Shown here: piece by piece, positions 13,705-26,554 of the stretch
Layout of the letters: each line of letters begins with the position of its first letter
How positions within the stretch are numbered: position 1 is the stretch's first letter
Assembly: GCA_012295275.1 (NCBI GenBank)
Contig: CM022665.1
Span: 9,416,476 to 9,480,475, forward strand
Direction of reading: 5' to 3'
Source: Chrysomallon squamiferum
Lineage: Eukaryota; Mollusca; Gastropoda; Neomphalida; Peltospiridae
DNA length: 64,000 nucleotides
Made by a program: the position numbers and the translations under genes
Notes under the pieces: model-generated
What the model was told of the DNA's origin: nothing
What the model saw: the letters and a program-made list of their open reading frames with translations, nothing else
Database searches by the model: none

Positions 13705-14211
13705 AATCCAAGCTCCATCTACGTTTAAACACACCACCCTAAAAATAAAAAAAATAAAAAATAAAAAAATTATAATAATAATAATAATAATACCCAAACA
13801 ACCAAAACAAACAAGAAAAAAACAAACAAATTCCCCACAACAAACATCAACAAACCCTTCTTTATTAAAAGAAGAAAACGGAAACTAACAAAATATTCTA
13901 TTATAAAGATATCAAACAGTCTGTCTACTTTGTCTACATCATTAGTGTTGAACCTAGGCGTTGTAAAGTAAACGTAACAACATCCACTGTGAGCACAACG
14001 CAATAAAGTCACGACCAGGTTTAACAGACGTTTTAGAATTAATTGTCTATAACACATTTCTTCACGCGGGTTTGCTTGTTTTCTATAGTAAAGACCATTA
14101 ATGGCACATGACTTGTTAATGTTGTATGAAATCAATACAGTTTATTTTTAAAGACATATCCTTTCAGTTCTTTCAATCTGCAGCTACAGAAAAGAATAGT
14201 TCTACAAAATG

Positions 14212-14247
<36 letters not shown>

Positions 14248-14989
14248 TTGACATAATGAAAACTCAATTAATGGTACACAGACTGTTAATGTTACATGAA
14301 ATCAGTGACATTTATTTTTATAGATATATCTTTTCTGTTCTGCAAAATTTATATGGATTTCCGAGTTGTCATAATGAAAACTCGATAACACATTAACTTT
14401 GCGACTGATGGTTCTAGCATTTCGTCATTTCCGGAAAATTCAGAAGTCAGGGTCAACTCTTGTATCAAGTATGCCGAACAAATCGTCTGATACCTTGAAA
14501 AATATGTTTTGTCTGCAATTGTCGGATTGTTTTTAATACGTCACAATCGAAAAATATTTAACCTAAGTTATAAAATAATGTTTGAAATACAAGAATAACA
14601 AAGAAAATCTAATTTGTATTATGATCCTTAAATTTAATTAATCATGTAGATTGTCTTTGATTCCAATTTTTATAGTATTCCCTTTAAATATTTTAATTAA
14701 TTAGATACCATTTGAACTTTTTGTTTTAGATAACTACAAATTATGGCTTCTTTTTAGCGTACCTGTTACTACGACGCATGTTTGCCGTTGTAAACAAACG
14801 AATCCTCATTTTCCTATCAAACTTGATAGTTTTCACTTGACAAGAACACTGCAACTGATACAGTCATACTGCAAACCGATACTTTTGAACAGAACACCTT
14901 AAAACATCAGTGTTATGTAGTAACTGATATATCTGTTGTTGAGGCAAAATATATTTAATGTCTAGGTGAGTTAATGCCAAAAATTGTAT

Positions 14990-14992
<3 letters not shown>
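12504..14992. other. Intergenic low-complexity DNA
   Basis: Contains paired poly(T) runs at 13095-13147, (ATAA)n at 13661-13705, poly(T) at about 14218-14243, and the 170-bp-period duplication listed separately. The minus-strand frame at 13770-14135 has no recognisable domain. Confidence 0.7.
14097..14341. repeat. Imperfect tandem duplication, period about 170 bp
   Basis: 14097-14171 and 14267-14341 share ATTAATGG, GTTAATGTT, ATGAAATCA, TTTATTTTTA and ATATC in the same order, about 80% alike, on either side of a poly(T) run. Confidence 0.75.

Positions 14993-15026
<34 letters not shown>
14993..15026. repeat. (CT)n microsatellite, 34 bp
   Basis: Pure CT run. Confidence 0.95.
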
Positions 15027-15028
<2 letters not shown>

Positions 15029-15921
15029 GTATATACGTTAATAATAAAGCATGGCTGCAGTTATAAGGTATGGTGGTTAATATTTTTTTAATGTTTTTAT
15101 GATGTTACTTCGATAACAATAAAGTAAAATAATTTTATTATTATTTTTTTTTTTTAAATTACTAAAAAAAAAAAAAAAAAAGAAGAAAGAAACAAATAAA
15201 TAAAATACAATAAAATAATTTTAAATAGTCTGGACAGACTGAGTATATGAAAGTCAGTCTGTGTCGTGTATTGTATTTACTTACATTTTTAATTTTTATA
15301 GAATCTACTAAACGACGACACAAAAACTGACAAAAAAATTTTTTTTTTTTTTTTTTTTATAATAATAACAATGATAGCCTGCATATATTATATCAGCTTT
15401 GTTAAATTGGTTACAGTTTATCTTAGTGTCTAGAAAGCAATAAAATAGTCGGATTTAAAATACTTATATACTAATTTAGGCTACTAAAGTTTGCTAGTAG
15501 AATATCTTCAAGGAATTCATGAAACAAAACGTCTTTTCGGCTAAAAGTATAAAACCTGTTATTATTACAACTAAAAGGTCCGTTTCGTGAAATCTGCACA
15601 TTGAACCATCTTTAAATTTATTTATAACATTGAAAATGTTTTTCTCAAAAGAAAAAAAAAAGAAAATTAAATAAATAAATTGCAAGTAAACCCCCCCCAA
15701 AAAAAAAATGTTGATGACAAATGCATGTGATTAAAATATTTTTTTTTTCTTTTTTTTTTCTTTTAAAGACGACTTAAAGGAAATATGTCTTTTATTTGCA
15801 CTGTAATATTATTGCGTTAAAAGACCTCTTGAATTGAAATGAATAAAACATGATGCTTTTAATGCAGATAGAAAAAAAAACAGCGGAAAAAAAAATTGAC
15901 AAAGATAACTGACAAAGTCAT

Positions 15922-15957
<36 letters not shown>

Positions 15958-16450
15958 GATAAAAAAGGAACTTACGTCCCGAACGGAAAAACAATGATAC
16001 TGAAACTGAAGAAGTGCAACGTGATATTTAGAACAACAACATCACTGACTTTGTCAGAATTTTATTAAATCATGAGAAGTTTGAAGATTTTCAATTTGAC
16101 GTGAGGCGCCATTTACTAGTTTGTCTTCCATACACTGCAACCGTGATATATTAATGTCTGAACACGATATCCCTTTAATGAGAAATATTCCTTATTTTCT
16201 TAAATCCGATCTGTTCAAAATAGGTAATAAGGTTTATTGAAAATAGTAAACTGAGCCAAAATTACTTATCATTATCTATTTTGATTAAATTCCATTTTAC
16301 ATTTTTATCCGCACCATCTGCACACTGTCGATTCAGTAGTTTTATTTTCTCCTTTCGTCTATTTCTTTTACTCAGTCTCTCTGTCTGTCTGTCTTTGAGA
16401 TTCATTTATGTACGTACGTATGTATGTCTGTATGTATGCATGTATGCATG

Positions 16451-16481
<31 letters not shown>

Positions 16482-18300
16482 CTATGTGTGTATGTGTGTG
16501 TGTATGTATGTATGTATGTATGTATGCATGTATGTATGGATGTATGCATGTATGTATGTATATTCATGTGTTTGTGTGTGTGTGTGAGTGTGTATATGCA
16601 TATATGTATCTGTCTATCTACACATATATCTGTATTTATATTCTCTATAGATATCTCATCGGATAACAAAAATTCTTTAAACAAAACATTGGAGTTTGGC
16701 CTGATATTTTTATTCTGTATATCTCTTAAGACGTTTTTTTTTATCTGCTTTTTTCTTCTTTTTTTCCCCCAACATCTAAATATTATCCAAAAAAAGAGAC
16801 ATAATTTAACTTCCAGTAATGACAAAGATGTTCATGCTGTTCATTATCTAATACCTGTGTCACACTTTCATCGTAAAATATTTTAAATTAATTTATTAAT
16901 CTCGTTGTTTCTTCAGAAAAACGAAAGAGAAATGATTTTTTAAGGTCAAAGATTTTACATTCATTCCATCACTGATAGAACGCTAATGAAAAAAAACTTA
17001 TGTAATTTAATAACCTTGAATCATTAATCTAGCTTTATCTTTTTAGTTCGCTTCATCCTTAACTTTCAGCTCTTCCCATCTTTTTTTTATCTGCTTTCTG
17101 CAACCGATGCAAGATTTACTATGGCTTCAAACATGTGTTTTTTCCCTGTTAAACGTATACTGATGGATTCAAACAGACAGTCAAACAAACACACATTTAC
17201 ACACATACACACACTCACAAACACACACACATATATACATGTATATACATACATACGTACTTATCTATATACATACATACGTACTTATATACATACATAT
17301 ATACACACACACACTATACATGCATAAAAACACACGTACGTATACAATACGTACTTATTCTTAAAAATGTGGTGAATATTTTATCTTGTGCTGATCATTT
17401 CACAAACCTCACACAAACACATAGACAGACATACATACAAAATTAAAAAACTGTTCTTGTTAATTTTTTATAACAATATTTCTTTGTTTTTATGTTTTCA
17501 TTAAGAAAAATAAAAACATTAAAACATAATTTAATTATTAATGTTCGGTATAAACATCACTATGCAGTCTCCTGGAATAATTATCTAATATTTCGTTATC
17601 AATATTAATAGACTGTTGCACAGTTTGTTATGTCTTTTCGCTAAGCGGACACTCACTGATTCGTTTCAAGCGAACAAATACATTACTGCACTGTCAGAAT
17701 ATGTATGTATCATACAAGCTGGAAATAATACAGAATAATATGGCATCCATAATGCATTTGTTAAATGATGAATTTAATAGTTTTAAATATTCATAAATAT
17801 TTTCGTTATAATACAAAAGTAACACCCTTTTTTATTTATTCGCTTTATTTGATCGAAATATATATGTAATTATGTATGTATGTATGCATGCATGTATGCA
17901 TGTATGCATGTATGTATGTGTGTATGTATGCATGTATGTATGATATATGTATGTATGTGTGTATGTATATATGATATATGTATGTATCTATGTATGAAAA
18001 GAAAAGAAAGACAGATCGCGGACCGTCTACACCGTGTGGTTCTTTTTACTAAGGTATTACTATTAACTCTCCGACTGAAACCTAGAAATATTGAACAAAT
18101 ATCGTTTTGACAGATTAATAGACTGGTATAATTTCCTCAGTCTTGCCGATATTGATATCACACTGGTTCTGGTCTGTGCTACGCGTTTCGTTCATTGTAG
18201 TTACTGAGCTAGTTTTCCATTAAATAAACCGTTATCAGTGACGGATTTGATGCCTAAATGACAAAATTAGCTGCACTGTGTGATATAAAGTGCATACACG
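15027..18300. other. Intergenic DNA with poly(A/T) and (TATG)n/(ACAT)n repeats
   Basis: Several A or T homopolymers (15163-15181, 15340-15359, 15926-15956), (TATG)n at 16404-16610, (ACAT)n at 17205-17310 and (TATG/TGCA)n at 17870-17998. Open frames here are Met-Tyr-Val-Cys or His-Thr repeat translations. Confidence 0.8.
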
Positions 18301-18314
18301 CTTTCTCATCTTAC

Positions 18315-18440
18315 AGTCTTGGGTGGAGCGTTGCTCAGGATTGTAATACTTGCCTTAGAAATCACACATAACAGGATCAATCCCCCTCGATGCGTTAGCA
18401 GAGCTAGTTACCGGAGTTAAGAAGTTTAAGAAGTTCCCCA
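18315..18440 (+). mobile_element. Possible tRNA-derived SINE fragment
   Basis: An A-box-like TTGCTCAGGATT at 18331 and a B-box-like AGGATCAATCCCC at 18373 lie about 42 bases apart, tRNA-like spacing. No poly(A) tail, target duplication or second copy was found in the window. Confidence 0.25.
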
Positions 18441-18696
18441 CAGCTTGTAATCTCACACTTTTTGTTGTTCTTTTTCGTTTATGATAAAGTATAATGTAAA
18501 ATACTACTTGTTGTTAAGTTAAAAATGTTTCAACATTCCTTTGAAAATAGACCCAACATATTGTTTTGTTTGATATCTTAATTAAGTAAGAAATAATATT
18601 ACAAATTTTATTTTTGATTCTTAAGAGAGGACTGGGTCATGATCAGTCCCTTGTGCGATATCCTGCATCAGTTAGTGTGACTGGTTTATCCAAGGT

Positions 18697-18697
<1 letters not shown>

Positions 18698-18780
<83 letters not shown>

Positions 18781-18802
18781 ATAATAATAATAATAATAAT
18801 AA
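18698..18802. repeat. (CTA)n then (AAT)n trinucleotide array
   Basis: About 27 perfect CTA units followed by AAT units. It is embedded in moderate-GC sequence that also hosts the hAT-like element. Confidence 0.97.
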
Positions 18803-18907
18803 AACTTCTTTTTTTTCTTCTTCGTTGTGGTCTGCGGTTAGGCACCTCCCTGCAAGTAGTTTGGCCCAGCTCATCCGTCTTCGGTGATGGTCTGTATTAG
18901 TCTAGAC

Positions 18908-19127
18908 TCTACCCTTTTCAAACTTTTTGACTTGCGGACCCCTTTATATTTCAGGCTTTACCTTAGGGACCCCCTTATAAACGCTTATGAAATTTATAAT
19001 AAATATTTGCTTAAAATAACATATATAAAATCAAACTGCCCATAAAAAGTATTCGCTGTTCCACGGACCCCCTGTCTTGTACTTGCGGACCCCCTGTGGT
19101 CCGCGAACCACAGTTTGAAAACCCCTG
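18908..19127. mobile_element. hAT-like non-autonomous element (about 220 bp)
   Basis: The right end read inward is CAGGGGTTTTCAAACT and then a GC-rich stretch with CCGCAAG; the left end has TTTTCAAACTTTTTGAC and CTTGCGGACCCC. These are near-inverted termini of the type seen in hAT elements. GTCTAGAC occurs on both sides (18900-18907 and 19128-19135), an 8-bp target duplication as expected for hAT; the flanking match extends to 18 bp (GTCTAGACTCTACCCTTT). The left terminus lacks the CAGGGG start, so that end is damaged. No transposase is encoded. Confidence 0.7.
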
Positions 19128-19285
19128 GTCTAGACTCTACCCTTTGACCTTTCAGTTTGCAAATTCACCACCAGGAGATACAGCTCCTGCTGATATAGCT
19201 TTCAGACATGCAAGATACCTGACCATATCAAGGAATCGGTCATGAAGTGGAACCAAATTAAAAATAATAAATAAATAAATAAATG

Positions 19286-19365
19286 AAAGAAAGAAAGAAA
19301 GAAAGAAAGAAAAGATAGAAAAAAAAGAAAAGAAAAAGACCCTCCCCGCAAAAAAAAAAAAAAAA
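19286..19365. repeat. (GAAA)n and poly(A)
   Basis: GAAA units to 19312, then A-rich sequence to a poly(A) run near 19351-19367. Confidence 0.9.
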
Positions 19366-19581
19366 AACGAGAAAAAATTACAAATATATATTTCCCCCCT
19401 ATTACTGTTGCAAAGTTTTTAATAACTGTATTAATTTCATCTCTAAGTTTTCAGAACTGAAACTTGTCTGTGATGGTTAAACTACATACACGAACGTGGA
19501 GTTAAGGATTATAAATTAGGTAAATGTACAAATATTTGCTAACTACTTGCCGAGACTTAAAATTTGCGAAGTAACTGTGAT

Positions 19582-19740
19582 TAATATTATAGACTGTTTG
19601 AAAAAAAAAAAAAAAAAAAAAAAAAGTAATAATAATAAATATTAAACAAATAATAATAATACTGATTATGAGTTACAGAAGTTGATGAGTGTCTCAAGCA
19701 GTCAGATAAATAAAAAGAAAATTTTCTAAATTGTCTTTTC
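19582..19740. repeat. Dispersed repeat family R1, copy 2
   Basis: Second copy of the element at 11968-12108, same orientation. It has a longer internal poly(A) (19602-19625) and small substitutions such as GTTGATGAGT for GTTGCTGAGT. Confidence 0.85.
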
Positions 19741-19879
19741 CGAATATTAATAAGTCTGGCTGCCACAAATCATAGAAAGAAAAAAAAGAAAACATACACA
19801 CACACACGTATAACATTTCCGTATCAGTAAAATAAATTAAAAAATTAATAAATAAATAATAAACCCCCTGAAATCTGGC

Positions 19880-19880
<1 letters not shown>

Positions 19881-19931
<51 letters not shown>
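19881..19931. repeat. (AAT)n microsatellite
   Basis: About 17 AAT units. Confidence 0.97.
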
Positions 19932-20869
19932 CGAAAAACTATCCAAAACAAAAGAAATCAGTTTGGAATTAAATCGTTTATTCACGAAACATTTATATTT
20001 ACATTTCATCTTGTGGACTAGCGAAGTATTATTTGTTTTCAGACTTATGATTCCGTTTGTTGAAAATACACAGAAAAAAAAACAAAAAACAAACAACACA
20101 AAGTTATTAATGATATAGAAATAATCAGTACACTGTTTGTAACAAGGCCTTTTTAAAACAATGCCACGAAACCAATAACGAATAAATATTTACAGTCCGT
20201 TTCGTTGCTGTTAATTTTTATAACAGTAAAATGCTCAAGGACTTCACTGAACACATTTTATTCTTGATGTAAAATAAATAAATTAATGTCCTTTAATTAC
20301 TAAATTAAAGCAACTATGTATTGTTGTATAAATATGTATGTGCGTGTGTGTTTGTGTGTATATTAGGTGGTGGTGGTGGTGTGTGTGTGTGTGTGTGTGT
20401 GTGGTGCATGTGTGTTTATATTTATGTAGTCTTGCTACGTTTAATCTCTGTCCACTGGTTAAGATTTTGTTTTTATTAATCGAAAAAGAAAAGCGGTCAT
20501 TTTGGTGGCTTCTGGAATTGCTTTATAACAAAGACATGTTTTTTCCTTAGGCTTCTTCTATTTATGCAGCCTTCCTGTACTCACAGAATACTACTATTAC
20601 GGTTAATGAGAGAAACGCTTGACAATAATTTGGGTCATAAACAATTTTCTTCTTCATCTTTGAATCCAAATTCAAGATAAATTTAATTCAGTGTTACCAT
20701 CCAGTCGTAACTAAAATTAATGTGAATTCCATAACATGAATAATAGTGCAGCCAAGCAGTTATGATTAGCTGATATGAAATTGAATTTAAAATTGATGAT
20801 AAAAAATTTAGTTAAGTGAAGGTGCATGTGAAAGCAAGGAGAATTATTTCTTCAAGCAATGTTATGTAA

Positions 20870-20927
<58 letters not shown>

Positions 20928-21436
20928 TAAACATGGAGCAGTGGGGTTTTCTCTATCAGAATATAATTATATAAAAAATGATTTCTTTCTTACAAAATAT
21001 TCGTTACTGTTGAAACACATGTGCGTACATGTATTATTATTACTAAAATATCCGAGCCATTCATAATAAAAAGCAGCAGAAAACATCTACATGTATTATA
21101 TAGTAAGTTTTATTATGTAATAATCAAGCCTATAACAGTGAGATTTATAAGATGGAATTTGATGCTACTGCTCGATCTCTGATTTAAACTAACCATTGTA
21201 ATACGAACGACACGCAACACCACAGAAATATTACCAAGCTCGTTTCACTGTCATTCAAATAAACGTACATGTATATGATACATTTTAATACGATCTTCCA
21301 GCTTGAAACGTAGCTTAAATGCGATGAAGAAAAACAAACAAACCAAACAACTATAGCGTCAAAAAGGCATGTTATAGTTTTTAAACATTTTCACATTCAC
21401 AGCTGAATATCCAAATTCTTCAGTGCTGCGCTTTAA

Positions 21437-21478
<42 letters not shown>

Positions 21479-21600
21479 AATAAAACACTCAAAAACAAAA
21501 TATTTTGATTTTCCTTTCTTCTAGGTGACAAAGGCAGAAACACCCGATGGTTAAACATGAGAGTTACGTCATCAGATTTGTTGTCACGTGATGATAATAC
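19932..21600. other. 3' flank and 3' UTR of the globin X-like gene
   Basis: AT-rich. GT-rich run at 20340-20410, (AAT)n at 20871-20924 and 21438-21486. The segment nearest 21600 would be 3' UTR. No further exon seen. Confidence 0.6.
21108..21113 (-). terminator. Candidate polyadenylation signal of the globin X-like gene
   Basis: First AATAAA on the minus strand after the stop at 21601, about 490 bases downstream of it. A plausible 3'-UTR end, but the surrounding DNA is AT-rich, so a chance hexamer is quite possible. Confidence 0.25.
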
Positions 21601-21732
21601 TTAAAACGTCATGGCGTCTTTCATTATGTGACTGATGAACTTGAAGAGATCCGACCACGCCTGCTCCAGTTCTGGCGTCCATCTGTCCCCCAAGACTGGC
21701 TGAATAGCCCAGATAAACTGAGGCCCAATCAA
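21601..21732 (-). CDS. Globin X-like exon 3: G-H helices and stop
   Basis: 43 codons plus TAA. The acceptor ATGTTACAG precedes TTG at 21732; intron 2 (21733-22603) is phase 0 at G7. The protein reads LIGPQFIWAIQPVLGD, then RWTPELEQAW, and ends SHIMKDAMTF followed by TAA at 21603-21601. This matches the globin X/neuroglobin pattern of a G helix, a short GH loop with W-T-P-E, and an H helix with A-W near its start. The tail is short with no extension, so all membrane attachment must come from the first exon. Intact, with no frameshift. The 3' untranslated region runs left; it contains an (AAT)n tract at 21438-21486. Confidence 0.9.
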   Translation of the reverse strand: MIGPQFIWAIQPVLGDRWTPELEQAWSDLFKFISHIMKDAMTF

Positions 21733-22603
21733 CTGTAACATAAAAACAGTGCTCTGAATGATAAAGTAAAACAAACTTTTCTATGATGTTTCAAAATTAT
21801 TATTATTATTATAGTCGTTGTTCTTGTTCATGTTGTTGTTGTTGTTTTTATTAATACTGTTAATGTCTTTAATTATTAGCATGTAATCTGTCATTTATTC
21901 TGAATCATGGTTATATCCATTAGGTATTCAAAGAAATGTGTCTTGCAGGATCCTAGGTTGCTGCCTAACCTAGACAGTGTTAGTGTGTTTGAGAATTAGA
22001 AGAGTTTGAGTAGATCTTACTCCCATAATTAGCCGATGGAATAATCAGTGCGTCATGGTGAACGATACTATTATTAAAGGAGTCATTGTTTTATTTAACT
22101 TCTCACTTATTTGTGGTAATGCGGGATACATAGTAACCGTTGCTGATTTATCGTTAGTTAGTTGTAACAGAATAGCAGCGATATTTTTTTATTGCGTTTG
22201 TAACTATACTAACAATGCGATGATTAATATTTTCTGAACGTACACCTTGTTTTGTGTCACAGCTATGGCTTATTGCTGTAACACGTGTTACGAAGTGTAT
22301 TAGAAATAAGCGTTTTTTCACGTCACACATAAACAGCTTATGATAAACACTCGAGACAATGTTTCCCCACAGTCTCCAAAACCAATCACGGAGTAAACTG
22401 ATTTCTTATTATAATGGCTGCTAATAATCAAAAACACAAAAACGGTTTTAATTAGCATTGACTATTAAACATTTTTGCTTGCTATGAATATATATATATA
22501 TGTGCATAAATATGGATAATAATTTCTTTCCTCGAGGGAGGGTAAGAGTTCAAGCAAGTATTCACGCAATCATGTTCATATTACTATTGAAACCCATACT
22601 CAC
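21733..22603 (-). other. Intron 2 of the globin X-like gene
   Basis: 871 bases, phase 0, GTGAGT to TTACAG. Contains a short (ATT)n/(GTT)n stretch at 21795-21850 and no recognisable element. Confidence 0.85.
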
Positions 22604-22829
22604 ATCAATGTAATCAACCTTTGCACTGTACATGACGTGACGCGATCCCAGGTCGTGCAGCATGTCCTGCAGCTTTTTAGGTTCGTTGATTCGTGCAAGG
22701 CACTTCTCTACGGTGCCCATTACTCGCAGTGCATGGGACCTCAGCTGATTGCTGTACTTCAGATCTTCCATTGATTTACCTTTGAATGGCTCAAACACAT
22801 CCTGCACATCTGGATGAGTTTCAAACAGT
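22604..22829 (-). CDS. Globin X-like exon 2: heme pocket (helices B end to G start)
   Basis: 226 bases. The acceptor is a pyrimidine-rich stretch ending TTTTAG (AG at 22831-22830); the donor is GTGAGT from 22603. The first A completes the B12 codon, then 75 codons run from LFETHPDV to VDYID. Within this exon, residue 12 (Phe) aligns with CD1, residue 32 (His in LRSHALRVM) with distal E7, and residue 64 (His in LGSRHVMY) with proximal F8; in isoform a these are about F94, H114 and H146. Spacing E7 to F8 is 32 residues, as in neuroglobin. All residues needed to hold heme, including bis-His binding, are present. There is no intron near E10, an extra intron position I recall for some globin X-type genes. 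Shared by all three upstream first exons. Confidence 0.9.
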
Positions 22830-25827
22830 CTAAAAGTAAAGAGACAAAAATTTACTTAAACGAAATTTTAATCAGATGATATTACCGAGAACAACAGTTA
22901 TTACCGTTAAGTTAACTTTCTTCTTGTACTGATGCTGCTGCTGCTGCTACTACGACTACTAGTACTATAACAACAACAACAACTACTACTACTACTACTA
23001 CTTTTACTACTGCTACTGTTAATTATTATAATAAAAGATAATATAATAATAACACTGTTCATAAAATTTCTTTTACTATTTTGTAATCACATAATTATAT
23101 TTTAAAAGAAAAAAAAAAAAAAAAAAAAAAACCAACGTTGTCTCTAAAGTCATATGATTTCCCACATGGTCAGTTTTGTTTGTCACGTTTGTAAAATATT
23201 TAGCAGTTTTGATCAAAATAACTGTGAAAATGACAGGTTGTCGATATTACAACGAGCTTGTAAAGCTGATAATTATTAGTTGCAGAAATGACAGGTACCG
23301 TCTCTCCAAGAAGAATCATGACATACTAAAAGATATCATAGGCTTTCACCGACGGAATCCTTGGAAATTAATACAGTATAAAAATCACAGTCCTTTTTCA
23401 TGTTTACTGTGTTTTTTAATAACGACTTGGTTCGTGATGAATCCTACTAAAACGACACACCGACATTTGATTAATTCGTGTTGTGTGTTTTATTGTATAC
23501 GCGGCTTTGAAAATTGAAACACTGTTTAAATCTGCTTCATAAACAAGTATTAATAAACCAAGGTCAAATATGACAGATTGAATCACTACCATGGCGCCAA
23601 ACCCCTTTTTGTTAGGAATTCTTACTTTACTAATTTTTTTTTTTCTTTTGTGTTCTTCTTCTTCTTCCATTTTACCTTTTTTTTAAATTTATTTATTTAA
23701 CAAAAATAAAAGCAAGAGATCACGCGTTGATTCGAGGAGGAAAACACACACACTAGGAACAGATTATTTCGTTAGTAGCTCATAAATGAATATGTTTAAG
23801 AAAAGTGCATTAATTCTGATAATGTTGTCATTTCCATTAAAGGCCAGACCATCAATTCCAGGTTAATATTAATAGTAAAATCCGCGGTTCCTTCTGCAAT
23901 TCTGAGACAGACGAAAACGATTATAGCATTAATATAAATAGCTGTCTGCTGTTTGTGATTGGATTTATTTTACTATTTATGTTCTTGTTATTTGCTAGGC
24001 TAAACATATTTAGTCAGTGTCTCAGTTCTGACATTGTTAAATAAAACGGAGACGAAAGACAATATTGCACTTTATTCAGCAGTGACACGCATACACACGT
24101 AAATACATATATAAATACATTCACAAATTCATCCATCCACCCTTAAATGTATAGTAATACACACATACATGGATACATACATACATACATACATATATTC
24201 TTACAAATAAAATCTAAGCACATACACACACATGCATACTTACATCCACACATCATACCACATACCAATATCTACACGAATAAATATTTGATCACAGATA
24301 CGGAAAGAGACTTACGAATCATTTTAATACTGGTGTGTTTAATTTACTTAAAACAATTAATAATAAATAAATAATGAAATAAAAATAACAAATAAAATAA
24401 AATCATCTGAAACAAAACACAACAAAAAACAACAAAACAACAACAAACTATCAAAACAAACATATAAACAAATACCGCACCAGATTGTATTTCTAAAAAC
24501 TGGGGCACTGCAGACAATGAGTTTTATAAGAAACTTTTGTATTCCGAATGGAGTCTATAAAATAAAAATGATTGTTGAGGAAAACCTATTTATGAAGGAA
24601 AAGGTTGACCTTTATTTAACCACTCTGAAGAGGCAAAGAAGCCTCGTTTTAGCGTAAAGAGACGGCACTGTATCAGAAATCAGACGACAATTAAAAAATA
24701 TCAACGAAAACTTCTTTGACGCAAAAAGCTTTTAGCAAATCGTACACTTTGACGAGAATAAATACACCAACAAATCTGTCTGTGTTCACTGTATTTCCTG
24801 CAGTTTTATTTGAACATCATTATTTGGAGTGCTTCATCGTACGTACGTCCATTTCTGTAAAAGTGGAGATAGACATTATTACCGAGAAAAACACAGACCT
24901 TACTCATTTAGAAAAGTTATGAATAATCTGAGTATAACTGCAATACTAAATTGTCAGCCTCTTTGATTATAAAAAGACCATCTGTACTAATACTTTGTTT
25001 TCTATATTATTATGCATCGTATTTACCAAACTGGGAGTTACCTTTTGCGTGAATGAGAGAGTTTTGTTTATTATATATGTGTGTGTGTGTGTGAATAAAC
25101 ATGTTAAATATAATAGTCTCGCTCTCTCTCTGTATATATAGATGTGTGTGTGTGTATACATACATACATATATATATATATTTTTATCATATATCCTGAT
25201 TATATACTCACATAATTACTTATTCAGATGCATTAAAGAAGTCGTTTATAGCTCTTATGTAATAACATATTACTTTGGGTTATCATGAAAAGTATACAAT
25301 CCATTAACGAAATATCACGACAAACACTGTTATGTTTCTCTTGTTATTACGAAATCTAACAAGCACTGATGCTCTGAAGTGAAAAAATAAAAAATGAAAT
25401 ATGAAATTGTGTCAACTTACAGTTCAAACATACATAATATGTAATCACAACTGTTTGTTACGGCTTGACTCAGTTTCATGCCTTTATTATACATTTTCTA
25501 TTTGAATATGATTGTCACAGTTTGACCGCGTTTCCAAACCTGAGGAATCGATCGCAGCATGAGAAATTAGTATTGGATGCTGACAAGGTAATATAAAATA
25601 GTCACTTACATAAAAATATTGTTGAATCTGAAAACATAAACTTTTAAAAAGTCGCAGGTATTAACTTTAGATTTTAATCAGTATTGTTACGAGAAAGTGA
25701 AATCGGTGAGATTTACCTTAAGTTATTGTTACTATTAAATACAACAACAACCAAACAAACAAAAAAAAAAAAAAAAAAAATTGTATTTAACGGTGCAGTC
25801 AACACATTTTTATTATTTTTATTTTTA

Positions 25828-25867
<40 letters not shown>

Positions 25868-26357
25868 AAAAAAAAATTTTTTTTTTTTCCCCTTAAAATC
25901 AACAGTTGACAGTAATTTCATTCACTGCAAGCTAAATTATAAGCACTGAGTAGAGGTTTTGACTAAAATAATCTATGACCTATTTAATAAAGTTTTATTT
26001 AGAATGACAGCTCCCAGCTGAAAGCAAACTCTTGAAAAGTCTCGGCAGGGATTACTGAAATGTCATCACACTTTTCTCTATAGGTGAACCAGGTCACTTG
26101 AACCGCAGACAGACGTTACAATTGAATTAGCCAAAAACAAAAGAAACAATTTAAAAAAATAAAAAAATAAAAAAAGTACAAAAGAAGGTACGAAAAAATA
26201 AATGTCTATGAGATTCATTTTTTTTTTTTTTTTTTTTTTCAAAATATCAACTGCCATGTTAGTGAAACTATTTACTTGGTTCTAATAACTAAAATATTCT
26301 AGTCAGTATCTTTTGTCATTTTTGTTCTTGTACCAACAACAGTAAAGACCGTGCTTA

Positions 26358-26359
<2 letters not shown>

Positions 26360-26419
<60 letters not shown>
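26360..26419. repeat. (CA)n microsatellite, 60 bp
   Basis: Pure AC/CA run followed by TGCATGCATGCAT. Confidence 0.97.
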
Positions 26420-26421
<2 letters not shown>

Positions 26422-26492
26422 CATGCATGCATACCCACATCCATCCATAGATAAAAAAAAATCCTTGATGTTAATAATTTAACATTCATAAA

Positions 26493-26494
26493 AA

Positions 26495-26552
<58 letters not shown>
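26493..26552. repeat. (AAT)n microsatellite
   Basis: About 19 AAT units. Confidence 0.97.

Positions 26553-26554
<2 letters not shown>

Noticed and set aside
16281-16886. 201-codon plus-strand frame
   Set aside because: Its middle is (TATG)n translated as Met-Tyr-Val-Cys repeats; overlapping frames on both strands are equally open.
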